Part shown: in pieces, positions 35,726 to 42,737 of the stretch | Position numbering within the stretch: the stretch's first letter is position 1 | Layout of the letters: every line of letters begins with the position of its first letter | Assembly: GCA_963709505.1 (NCBI GenBank) | Contig: CAVPXC010000029.1 | Span: 1-64,000, forward strand | Source: CAVPXC01 sp963709505 | Lineage (GTDB): Bacteria; Chloroflexota; Anaerolineae; JAAEKA01 | DNA length: 64,000 nucleotides | Direction of reading: 5' to 3' | The notes under the pieces: generated by a model | What the model was told of the DNA's origin: nothing | What the model saw: only the letters and a program-made list of their open reading frames with translations | Databases searched by the model: none | Made by a program: the position numbers and the translations under genes

Positions 35726-36888
35726 AGATAGCTCCCATACGCTCGTTTGTAACGAAAACGAAGCAAATCGATCCAAAGGACCTTGGCCGTGCTCGTTTTG
35801 TCTACGTCGATATCTCCTCAATTGATCGGGAGACTAAACATATCGGCATCCCACAAGAGATCTCGGTGCTGGATGCTCCCAGCCGTGCTCGAAAGCTTAT
35901 CAAGGCGGGTGATGTTCTGGTATCCACAGTTAGGCCTAATCTCAATGCGGTGGCACTTGTTAGCTCTGAATACGATGGTGAGGTAGCCTCAACAGGCATA
36001 TGTGTACTCCGGCCAATCGAACGACAATTGGACGCCAAGTACCTCTTTTACTTTTGCCAAAGCGCCGGTTTCATTGAGCGTCTGACACGTCTGTCCATCG
36101 GTGCAGGTTATCCCGCCGTTTCAGATGACAACATCCTTGATACCGAATTCCCTTGCCCTCCATTCCCCGAACAGCAGCGCATCGCCGGCATCCTCAGCCG
36201 GGCGGATCGCCTGCGCCGGCTGAGGCGGTATGCGCTGGAGATGAGCGAGTCGTATTTGCAGGCGGTGTTTTTGGAATTGTTCGGTGACCCTGCAGGGAAT
36301 CCAATGGGATGGGAAACCGGTCGATTACGAAAACTCTGCGCCAAAGTTGTTGATTGTCTACATTCAACTCCAAGCCATACTCGCGTAAAGACGCCGTATC
36401 CTTGTATTCGTAGCTCTGATATCCAGAATGGACGCTTGGACTGGTCAACAACTCTGTATGTTGACAGCGAACAGTACGCGCTGCGCGTGGAACGTTTGGT
36501 ACCACAGCCCGGTGATGTAGTATATTGCCGCGAGGGTGCTCGTCTGGGAAATGCAGCTATCATTCCAACGAGAACAACCCTCTGCTTAGGTCAACGAATG
36601 ATGTTATTTCGTGCAAATCCCGAGGTAGCCACTCCTGAATTCATCTGGGCTATGCTCGATTCCCGGGCAATTCGCCAGCAAGTATCGGCTACAACTGGTG
36701 GTTCGGCTTCGCCCCACATCAATATCCAAGAGATAAATGCTTTTCAGGTGGTTGTTCCTCCTTTGACACGACAAAGGGAGTACTCAAGGGTAGTGCAAGA
36801 CTTCGAACGGTTACGAATTCAGAAGCAAGAAGCTTTGCGCCAGGCCGAGCACCTGTTCCAGACGCTGCTTCATCAGGCGTTTCAGTAA
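35722..36888 (+). CDS. hsdS: Type I specificity subunit S
   Basis: This 388-residue DNA-recognition subunit has two target-recognition domains, residues about 1-150 and 195-345. Each is followed by a conserved helical spacer: FPCPPFPEQQRIAGILSRAD and VVPPLTRQREYSRVVQDFERL. GC drops in the TRDs, typical for exchanged specificity domains. The start overlaps hsdM. The gap after it (36889-37122) shows no gene. The recognition sequence cannot be read. Confidence 0.92.
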   Translation: MKIAPIRSFVTKTKQIDPKDLGRARFVYVDISSIDRETKHIGIPQEISVLDAPSRARKLIKAGDVLVSTVRPNLNAVALVSSEYDGEVASTGICVLRPIERQLDAKYLFYFCQSAGFIERLTRLSIGAGYPAVSDDNILDTEFPCPPFPEQQRIAGILSRADRLRRLRRYALEMSESYLQAVFLELFGDPAGNPMGWETGRLRKLCAKVVDCLHSTPSHTRVKTPYPCIRSSDIQNGRLDWSTTLYVDSEQYALRVERLVPQPGDVVYCREGARLGNAAIIPTRTTLCLGQRMMLFRANPEVATPEFIWAMLDSRAIRQQVSATTGGSASPHINIQEINAFQVVVPPLTRQREYSRVVQDFERLRIQKQEALRQAEHLFQTLLHQAFQ

Positions 36889-37122
36889 GTGACTTACCTG
36901 GAATAGCTTGAGCGAGGTCTGGACATGCTACAATTGAGACAACCGTGGAGGCGTGAGATTGAATCAGAAGGTCACTGTTGGACGCTCTTGAGGATTTCGT
37001 CAATTTCGTCAGGAGTATTCACGTCGCTACATTCTCTTAACAGGAATACTCTTCCAGCGCTGCACAAGATGCTTCGTAACAATCCGCATCAACACACCAC
37101 TGCAAGGTAAGACTAGACGCCT

Positions 37123-38520
37123 ATGATTCCGTACAATCCCTTCAAGAAAGAAATCCAAGATCTGCAGGCAATCGATTTGGCAGTGCTGCGCGACGTAGCT
37201 GAAGGATGGTTTATCGAGTACAAGCAGGGTGAAGTCTCTTCTGCCAACATTGCGAAATCTCTTTCGGCATTTGCTAATCACTATGGTGGCTGGGTTTTCT
37301 ACGGCATTGAGGAGGCGGCTGATGGAAGTCATCAGGCCGGCGCTTTTCCAGGCATAGAATCTTCGGCCGCTAATAAGATGGTCGACAGAATAGCGGTGGC
37401 GTCAAAGGACTCGGTTCATCCGTCAGTTTACTATCAGCACAAGGTTCTTTCTGGTCCTTGTGAAGAAATTGGGCTTTCCGATGAAAGATCGATTGTCGTA
37501 GTATTGATACCGAGTGGGCAGGATGCGCCATATGTACACTCTAGTGGCCGCATCTACCGTCGGATTGCGGATTCTTCTGATCCCAAAGCAGAGACAGATC
37601 GCAGCATTTTGGATCAGCTGTTGCAAAGGCGAAGTCAGGCTGAGTCGGCGCTCAGAGATTTTCTGACAACACGTCCTATTCTTTCGCAGGCTGAGGCTGG
37701 AATGAGCTACATGGACTTATTCCTGCTGCCAGATCCGTTACGAGCCGCAAACCAGTATACAACACTTGTCTTTGAGCAATTCGTTGATGTTATGAAGCGC
37801 CAGCCTCTATCCGGCTTCCATGCGCCTTTTGACAACTTCTTCACGATGGCTAGCGGCTTTGTCTGCAGACAGTTATCCAATAATGATCCGTACAACCTTT
37901 GTCTAACGTGGCGACACTTCGACAGGGGTTTTAGCCATGTTTCTATACCGTTGAGTGTCACATCACTGCTTGTTGCGGAGCGTGGCTCTCAACAAAACTA
38001 CAGGTGGAGTGTGGACTTCTGCAAAGCACTCCGTAAGGCACGCTTGCTGGAGACAACTGACATCGTTGATCTAAACCAAGTGGCAAAAGCAGTAATTGCC
38101 GTCGTTCATCAGCAGCGACAGCTTATGGCATTGGGAGCCATCGAGGGACCGCTTTACGCAAAGGCGCGTATCCACAACGTTTGGCGACGGGTACCGTTTC
38201 TGGATGCGAAATCCTATCTGGATCTTATCGATGAACTGGGAATACCGATCATTCAGTATGACGAAGCATTTGTCCCTACCGGTGTGAACTTTGAGAGCTT
38301 AGCACTGTTGGCGACAGACCATCTAGATGCATATGATGATTTGGTCACTCGTCAAATCGTCGATGCGGCTCCGCTCTATGGTGGTCTACTTAACGCCTTT
38401 GGTCTTCACGGCGAAAAACTGCTCACTGATCTTCTGCAACAGATGTTCGCATCGGGCGCTGAAGAATCTAGCCCAAATCACGAAATGCATATCGACAAGC
38501 AAAATCATCCATGTCAATAA
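37123..38520 (+). CDS. AlbA_2/Schlafen-type DNA-binding domain protein
   Basis: This 465-residue protein has an N-terminal AlbA_2 (divergent AAA_4/Schlafen) domain: E32-Y-K34, then ANIAKSLSAFANHYGGWVFYGIEE, and IPSGQDAPYVHSSGRIYRR near residue 140. AlbA_2 domains bind nucleic acid and are frequent in defence loci. The C-terminal 250 residues, with TWRHFDRGFSHVSIPL and a run of helices, are not recognised. Base composition is lower in GC than the neighbours, which suggests transfer with the R-M system. It could be an accessory to the type I system or an independent antiviral protein. Confidence 0.75.
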   Translation: MIPYNPFKKEIQDLQAIDLAVLRDVAEGWFIEYKQGEVSSANIAKSLSAFANHYGGWVFYGIEEAADGSHQAGAFPGIESSAANKMVDRIAVASKDSVHPSVYYQHKVLSGPCEEIGLSDERSIVVVLIPSGQDAPYVHSSGRIYRRIADSSDPKAETDRSILDQLLQRRSQAESALRDFLTTRPILSQAEAGMSYMDLFLLPDPLRAANQYTTLVFEQFVDVMKRQPLSGFHAPFDNFFTMASGFVCRQLSNNDPYNLCLTWRHFDRGFSHVSIPLSVTSLLVAERGSQQNYRWSVDFCKALRKARLLETTDIVDLNQVAKAVIAVVHQQRQLMALGAIEGPLYAKARIHNVWRRVPFLDAKSYLDLIDELGIPIIQYDEAFVPTGVNFESLALLATDHLDAYDDLVTRQIVDAAPLYGGLLNAFGLHGEKLLTDLLQQMFASGAEESSPNHEMHIDKQNHPCQ

Positions 38521-38670
38521 TTACTTTGCCTGTATCGGTTTGCTTTCGTCATATTTCTGGACAGAGCAGTATCACCTGAAATCATACCACGAGAAACCGA
38601 TACATGCCTGACGAACTACTTTACGCCGAATCTACGCTCGCCCGAATTCTTCGTCGGCCACCGAGCGAAT

Positions 38671-39579
38671 ATGCAGTCTGAGTTTCACGAATTCGAGCAG
38701 CGTTTCCAGTATTTGCGTCATCACTGTTCGGCACAAGCACGCCGAATCGAGGACAAAACTGGCATCAGCCGGATTGTCGTCACGACTGGATACGGTGACG
38801 TTTGCCTTGGCAATGATCAGGACATTGCAAACTGGTTTCAAAAAACCCTAACCTCCGAAGAAGTGCGCTTCGTTGCCAGTCTGCGAGTTTTGAATCGCCG
38901 CCTTGGCAAGCAAAGTTTTGCCGAGTTACTGGAAAGCAGTCTAGTCAAGGACGGTGTTTCTTTGCAGAGATACGTCACACTATTGGCGTGGCAACGAGCC
39001 AAAGGGAGACTGTGGGAATGGGTGATGCTGCTCGCTCTTATTTCGGGTCTACGTCGTGTCGTCCAGACGGAGAGTCACACCATCCGATTCAGCCCAGGTG
39101 CACTGCCGATTCCTATCTCGCTGCATGGACACGACCTTTACCTTTGGTATCAACGTCAATTCCGCGCACATAGATCAGGATTAAGCGCCACTCCTGATCT
39201 TATGCTGACCCTGGATAGTGTGGAGCCGAACGAACAAACAATTCATGCCATTATCGAATGTAAGCATACGCGCCGAATTGGATCGGACGCGATCCGATCG
39301 TTATGGGCTACCGCAGAGGATGTTCAGGCGGCCTTTGCCATATTGGCCTCCTTCGAATCGGTATCCTGGGGCATCCGAGATGGCGCAGAACGACTTGGCC
39401 TTAACATTCTCGAAAATCCGATAGCCGATCTGAAGCGCATTCTTGGTCCGTCGCCTGCCGTCGATCTATTTGCAGAACTCACCGAACAACTCGAAGACAT
39501 CGAATATCACAAACCTCTCGACAAATCAAGGTTTGCGCGGGAGAAACTAATGGATGAAAAACGCCGCCAGTGGTACTAA
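38671..39579 (+). CDS. Putative PD-(D/E)XK nuclease-like protein
   Basis: This 302-residue protein was not matched to a named family. It has the pattern ATP175-D176-LMLT followed after 20 residues by IIE196-C-K198, the usual active-site spacing of PD-(D/E)XK nucleases, and then RRIGSDAIRSLWATAEDVQ. A 25-codon frame, MPDELLYAESTLARIL..., ending just inside this start at 38604-38681, may be the true N-terminus, separated by one extra base. It lies between the AlbA_2 gene and a decayed gene end, in the same GC-lower segment. Nuclease activity is inference from the motif only. Confidence 0.6.
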   Translation: MQSEFHEFEQRFQYLRHHCSAQARRIEDKTGISRIVVTTGYGDVCLGNDQDIANWFQKTLTSEEVRFVASLRVLNRRLGKQSFAELLESSLVKDGVSLQRYVTLLAWQRAKGRLWEWVMLLALISGLRRVVQTESHTIRFSPGALPIPISLHGHDLYLWYQRQFRAHRSGLSATPDLMLTLDSVEPNEQTIHAIIECKHTRRIGSDAIRSLWATAEDVQAAFAILASFESVSWGIRDGAERLGLNILENPIADLKRILGPSPAVDLFAELTEQLEDIEYHKPLDKSRFAREKLMDEKRRQWY

Positions 39580-39591
39580 CGTTCTGGGAGC

Positions 39592-39706
39592 ATCCGATTG
39601 GTTTGTCTTTCATGTACCACACAAGGCTGTGATGGAGATATATACCGATCTGTCGCTCGCCGAATGCCTGGCTGCGATGCGCGACGATCCGTGGTTTCAT
39701 CCGTGA
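39592..39706 (+). pseudogene. 3' remnant of the gene at 41172-41585
   Basis: The last about 37 codons match the C-terminus of the 137-residue protein further right. Here it reads DLSLAECLAAMRDDPWFHP and there DLSLEECLAALCDDPWFHP, with the same stop and the same 3' flank. The 5' part is missing. Confidence 0.75.
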
Positions 39707-39725
39707 TGGATATTCCCAGGTTTCT

Positions 39726-39794
39726 GGCATTCGTTGTCCCGCATTCGCTGTTATATCCGGCGAACATCACAACGAATGCGGGACAACGAATGCC
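39726..39794. repeat. Long hairpin repeat, left copy
   Basis: GGCATTCGTTGTCCCGCATT reads back as AATGCGGGACAACGAATGCC around a short centre containing ATATC/ACATC words. Its near-identical partner lies at 41605-41673. Together with the gene remnant upstream it belongs to a direct repeat of about 165 bp. Confidence 0.85.
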
Positions 39795-39827
39795 GGAGAA
39801 GTGCGATCTTCGGCGTCGAAATCAGCA

Positions 39828-39856
39828 TTGACAAACTGCGTCCGATCTGGTAAGAT
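39828..39856 (+). promoter_or_regulatory. Sigma-70-like promoter for the NYN leader RNA
   Basis: TTGACA at 39828-39833 and TAAGAT at 39851-39856 are separated by exactly 17 bases. Transcription would start near 39863, directly before the hairpin described next. Confidence 0.6.
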
Positions 39857-39862
39857 AGAGTC

Positions 39863-39919
39863 TGTAAAACCACCCACTCTGATTTCTTGCTTCGGCAAGA
39901 AACATGGTGGGTTTCTTTT
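39863..39919 (+). ncRNA. Short structured RNA / attenuator ahead of the NYN gene
   Basis: From the predicted start runs a two-step hairpin. ACCCAC (39872-39877) pairs with GTGGGT (39907-39912). TTTCTTGC (39883-39890) pairs with GCAAGAAA (39895-39902) across a TTCG tetraloop. The run TTTCTTTT at 39912-39919 follows at once, as in an intrinsic terminator. The RNA would be about 57 nt and end 44 bases before the NYN start. It may be an attenuator controlling the nuclease or a small RNA in its own right. Confidence 0.5.
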
Positions 39920-39963
39920 AGGTGCCCCTCAGTACGGTGCGATGGGCGGGAAGGATGGGTGGA

Positions 39964-40503
39964 ATGGACACGGTGGCCGTCTTCATCGATGGCAGCAACT
40001 TCTATTACAAGGTCAAAGACCTGGGTATTCGTCACCTTGCGAGCTTTGACTATCGTGGCTTGGCCGAGTGGCTTGCACATGGACGCGAGGTCGTGTATTG
40101 TGGTTACTACGTTGGCGTCGTCCGCGCCAAACCCGGTGACGCTAAGGCAGAAGCTATGAAAAATCAACAGGCCAATCTCTTCAATAATCTTCGATCGAAA
40201 CGCCAGCGCATTACCGTTCATGGCGGTTTCATCATGGAAAACGCTGGCGTCTATCACGAGAAGGGCGTTGATGTCAAAATCGCCGTGGACTTGCTCACCG
40301 GCGCATACGAAGGGAGTTACGATACCGCCATTCTATTGTCATCGGACACGGATCTGATACCGGTGATTCAGAAGGTGCGGACGCTGGGTAAGGCAGTTGA
40401 ATACATCGGATTTGCTCATCGTCCGAGTTTAGGGCTTCAGAAACACGCTAGCCTGTCACGCTTGCTGATACGCGCCGAGATTGAGCCATTCGCTATGACA
40501 TAG
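39964..40503 (+). CDS. NYN-domain (PIN-like) ribonuclease
   Basis: This 179-residue NYN/LabA-type RNase has the acidic active site in FID9GSN12FYY, GVD103VKIAVD109LL and SSD128TD130LIPVI, in the order and spacing of the family. Such enzymes act on structured RNA such as tRNA or mRNA. The ATG at 39964 follows AAGGA. The gene is preceded by its own promoter and a terminator-like RNA (39828-39919), an arrangement that recalls type III toxin-antitoxin loci though the protein family differs. It lies in the module bracketed by direct repeats. Confidence 0.85.
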   Translation: MDTVAVFIDGSNFYYKVKDLGIRHLASFDYRGLAEWLAHGREVVYCGYYVGVVRAKPGDAKAEAMKNQQANLFNNLRSKRQRITVHGGFIMENAGVYHEKGVDVKIAVDLLTGAYEGSYDTAILLSSDTDLIPVIQKVRTLGKAVEYIGFAHRPSLGLQKHASLSRLLIRAEIEPFAMT

Positions 40504-40558
40504 GCACGAATCTACATTCAAGATTACCCCATTGCGGTATGCACGGCAGAGCCTCAGA

Positions 40559-41122
40559 ATGACAACCAAGATGGAAACCACATCAGATATAGAAGCGTTG
40601 CAGGCAGCAATCCGCGCTCAATGGCGTGCTGCACCGAGCGAGAAGGCCAAACGCTACGTGGGCCGGTTCTACGAAGCCACACGCATCGGATCGAAGATCG
40701 TCGCAAAGATCGAAGGCAACCACGGCACCTACGTCGTGTCCATCGAGTCCACAGCGGGTCGCGTGTCGTCTGGCTGTAGCTGCTATGTCGGCAAAGGCGG
40801 CTCGTGCCACCACTGCGAAGCGCTGGCACACACCTTTCTCCGAAATCCCAGCGCCTTCCATGAAGTCCAGCCAACCGCGCGCGAGGCAATCCAAAGTCTG
40901 GCCGATCTTCAAGCCTACCTGCAAGATGTGACACTGGAAACGTTGGTCGCCGAACTCAAGGCCAATGGCATCACCCAGTCTGCCTTTGCCGCTAGCATTG
41001 GCATGAACACGCGGCACCTGTCGGCCGTCAAGTCGAGCGAGTTGCGCAACCACTTCTTTCATGAGCTGGGCGCGACGAAGCTGGCGTGTCTATGGGTGTT
41101 GGAGCACATCAAGCCGAAGTGA
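40559..41122 (+). CDS. SWIM zinc finger protein with C-terminal helix-turn-helix-like region
   Basis: This protein of about 187 residues has a SWIM finger, C73-S-C75...C83-H-H85-C86, after a RFYEATRIGSKIVAKIEG strand region. The C-terminal part, LKANGITQSAFAASIGMNTRHLSAVKSSE, looks like a Cro/XRE-style HTH. SWIM domains bind DNA or proteins. The start is uncertain: ATG 40559 and 40571 both lack a strong ribosome site. It sits between the NYN nuclease and a small unknown gene and is probably part of the same mobile module; a regulator of the module is plausible. Confidence 0.65.
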   Translation: MTTKMETTSDIEALQAAIRAQWRAAPSEKAKRYVGRFYEATRIGSKIVAKIEGNHGTYVVSIESTAGRVSSGCSCYVGKGGSCHHCEALAHTFLRNPSAFHEVQPTAREAIQSLADLQAYLQDVTLETLVAELKANGITQSAFAASIGMNTRHLSAVKSSELRNHFFHELGATKLACLWVLEHIKPK

Positions 41123-41171
41123 ATCTGAACCGGCGCCTGAGCGGCTGCCGGGCTCGAAAAGAGGACGTACC

Positions 41172-41585
41172 ATGCCAAACCCGAAAGGCCAGTGGGTTTA
41201 TGACCCGAAGAAGTCGGTGTCGCCCAAGGTGTCGGATGCGCTCAAGCGAAAGGTGGAGATGGAGGCCAATGCTCTGATCGACACCGTGCTGAAGCCGCAG
41301 CATATCCAACCGCCACCAGAGGACCCGCAGTTCAACTACCTCGTGGATCTCTACGGCAAGTGGCGCGGCAGCTACTTCTATTTCTGTTCGCAGTATGCCT
41401 GTCCCGGTCCTAACGCCATCTCGCCATTCTTTGACGACAAGTTCGCACGCTTGGAATACATCGGCGGCGATCACTTCAGCCTGTCGGCCATGCGACACAA
41501 CGGCCAGTGGATGGTGATCTTCCCCGATCTGTCGCTCGAAGAGTGTCTGGCTGCGCTGTGCGACGATCCGTGGTTCCACCCGTGA
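41172..41585 (+). CDS. Conserved hypothetical protein (137 aa)
   Basis: I do not recognise this protein. It begins MPNPKGQWVYDPKK and has FNYLVDLYGKWRGSYFYFCSQY, a PFFDDKFARLEYIGGDHF strand region and a C-terminus DLSLEECLAALCDDPWFHP. The start has AGAGGA 7 bases upstream. A remnant of its 3' end, with the same downstream hairpin, lies at 39592-39794. The gene is thus the right-hand partner of a duplication that brackets the NYN and SWIM genes. It looks like a small alpha/beta domain. Confidence 0.6.
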   Translation: MPNPKGQWVYDPKKSVSPKVSDALKRKVEMEANALIDTVLKPQHIQPPPEDPQFNYLVDLYGKWRGSYFYFCSQYACPGPNAISPFFDDKFARLEYIGGDHFSLSAMRHNGQWMVIFPDLSLEECLAALCDDPWFHP

Positions 41586-41604
41586 CGGATATTCCCAGGT
41601 TTCC

Positions 41605-41673
41605 GGCATTCGTTGTCCCGCATTCGTTGTGATATCTGACGAATATCACAACGAATGCGGGACAACGAATGCC
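41605..41673. repeat. Long hairpin repeat, right copy
   Basis: GGCATTCGTTGTCCCGCATT reads back as AATGCGGGACAACGAATGCC around a centre with GATATC and ATATC words. It matches the left copy at 39726-39794 base for base in both arms. It follows the stop of the 137-residue gene by 20 bases. Confidence 0.85.
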
Positions 41674-41700
41674 GGAGAGGCGCAACCTTCGGGTTTCGCC

Positions 41701-41729
41701 TTGCATCTCTACTAAGCTAATGCTACAAT
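41701..41729 (+). promoter_or_regulatory. Possible promoter of the RHH-like/HNH pair
   Basis: TTGCAT at 41701-41706 and TACAAT at 41724-41729 are 17 bases apart, about 90 bases before the next start. The -35 box is poor, so this is tentative. Confidence 0.35.
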
Positions 41730-41821
41730 CCTCACACCAAGAGATGGTTCCGGCTAATGATTTGGTTAACCTACCTGGACTAGAAATGCGCTGACCTCTG
41801 CGTGTAAGGAGATATGATTAT

Positions 41822-42250
41822 ATGAGCACAGCAATGGTGTCGATTCAACTACCAGAAACCTTGTTTCAGAAGCTCAAGCGCGCGGCTGATCTTACGCATC
41901 GTCCGATCGAGGAAATCGCCGCGACGTCATTGGAAGCTGTCTTGCCCACAACACCGGGTTTACCTGCTGACATCACCGCTGAGTTGGCTGCCATGCAATT
42001 GTTTAGCGATGCTGCCTTGCGGGCAGCGGTCGAACCATCGCTGTCACCAGCGGAGCAATGGCGGCTCCATCAACTCAATGCAACGGCGGGCGAGCGTGAC
42101 CTAACCTTGCCTGAAAGAAGCGAGCAAGAGGCCCTCATCGCTGCCTACAACCGCTCTGTTCTACGTCGGGCTAAAGCTCTGGCCATTCTCGCACAGCGTG
42201 GTCATGACCTGAGTGGAATCCTCCGAGTCGCTGACTATGACGGGGAGTGA
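41822..42250 (+). CDS. Small ribbon-helix-helix-like protein upstream of an HNH gene
   Basis: This 142-residue protein opens with a ribbon-helix-helix-like segment (MVSIQLPETLFQKLKRAADLTHRPIEEIA). An acidic, helical remainder ends in AKALAILAQRGHDLSG. AAGGAG lies 9 bases before the ATG. It overlaps the HNH gene by 14 bases. I associate this pair, a RHH-like protein followed by an HNH endonuclease, with cyanobacterial and Chloroflexota genomes, where it may act as an antitoxin-like or regulatory partner. The function is not proven. Confidence 0.6.
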   Translation: MSTAMVSIQLPETLFQKLKRAADLTHRPIEEIAATSLEAVLPTTPGLPADITAELAAMQLFSDAALRAAVEPSLSPAEQWRLHQLNATAGERDLTLPERSEQEALIAAYNRSVLRRAKALAILAQRGHDLSGILRVADYDGE

Positions 42251-42668
42251 AGTACCTCAGTCTTTACGCCGGCTAGTCAAGGCCAGGGCACAAGGTCGCT
42301 GCGAATATTGCCAGATGTCCGAAACAATAACGGGGCTGCATTGCGAGATCGATCACATTATCCCCTTCAGTCGGCAAGGCGCTTCGACGGAAGACAATCT
42401 CTGTCTTGCTTGTGCGGCATGCAATGGTCACAAACAGGCTCGCAGCCATACTGTCGATCCGGAGTCCGGTAAGTCGGTCCCGCTCTTCAATCCTCGGCAA
42501 CAGGACTGGAAGCAGCATTTTGACTGGAGTCCTGATGGCGCAGAGATAATTGGGGTGACGCCAACTGGTAGAGCAACGGTTGCTGCGCTAGAGATGAACG
42601 ATCCTCTGCTGGTCGGCGCTCGTTCGCTATGGGTTAGTTTTGGGGTTCACCCGCCTAAAGACCAATAG
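42237..42668 (+). CDS. HNH endonuclease
   Basis: This 143-residue HNH nuclease has C22-EY-C25, then CEID39-H40-IIPFS with the catalytic histidine, N54-LCLAC..CN63-GHK. This is the complete ββα-metal layout with two zinc-binding CxxC pairs. The gene overlaps the preceding small gene and closes the accessory island. It may be a homing-type or defence nuclease. Confidence 0.87.
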   Translation: MTGSEVPQSLRRLVKARAQGRCEYCQMSETITGLHCEIDHIIPFSRQGASTEDNLCLACAACNGHKQARSHTVDPESGKSVPLFNPRQQDWKQHFDWSPDGAEIIGVTPTGRATVAALEMNDPLLVGARSLWVSFGVHPPKDQ

Positions 42669-42737
42669 CGACACGTTGTAACGGGTTCCCCCGAATTCCC
42701 ATGGATTCCTTGCGTGAGCGTGCAACGCACTTAATAG

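Noticed and set aside
36889..37122. Small gene between hsdS and the AlbA_2 gene
   Set aside because: The available frames have no ribosome site or recognisable pattern; I see nothing supportable in the gap.
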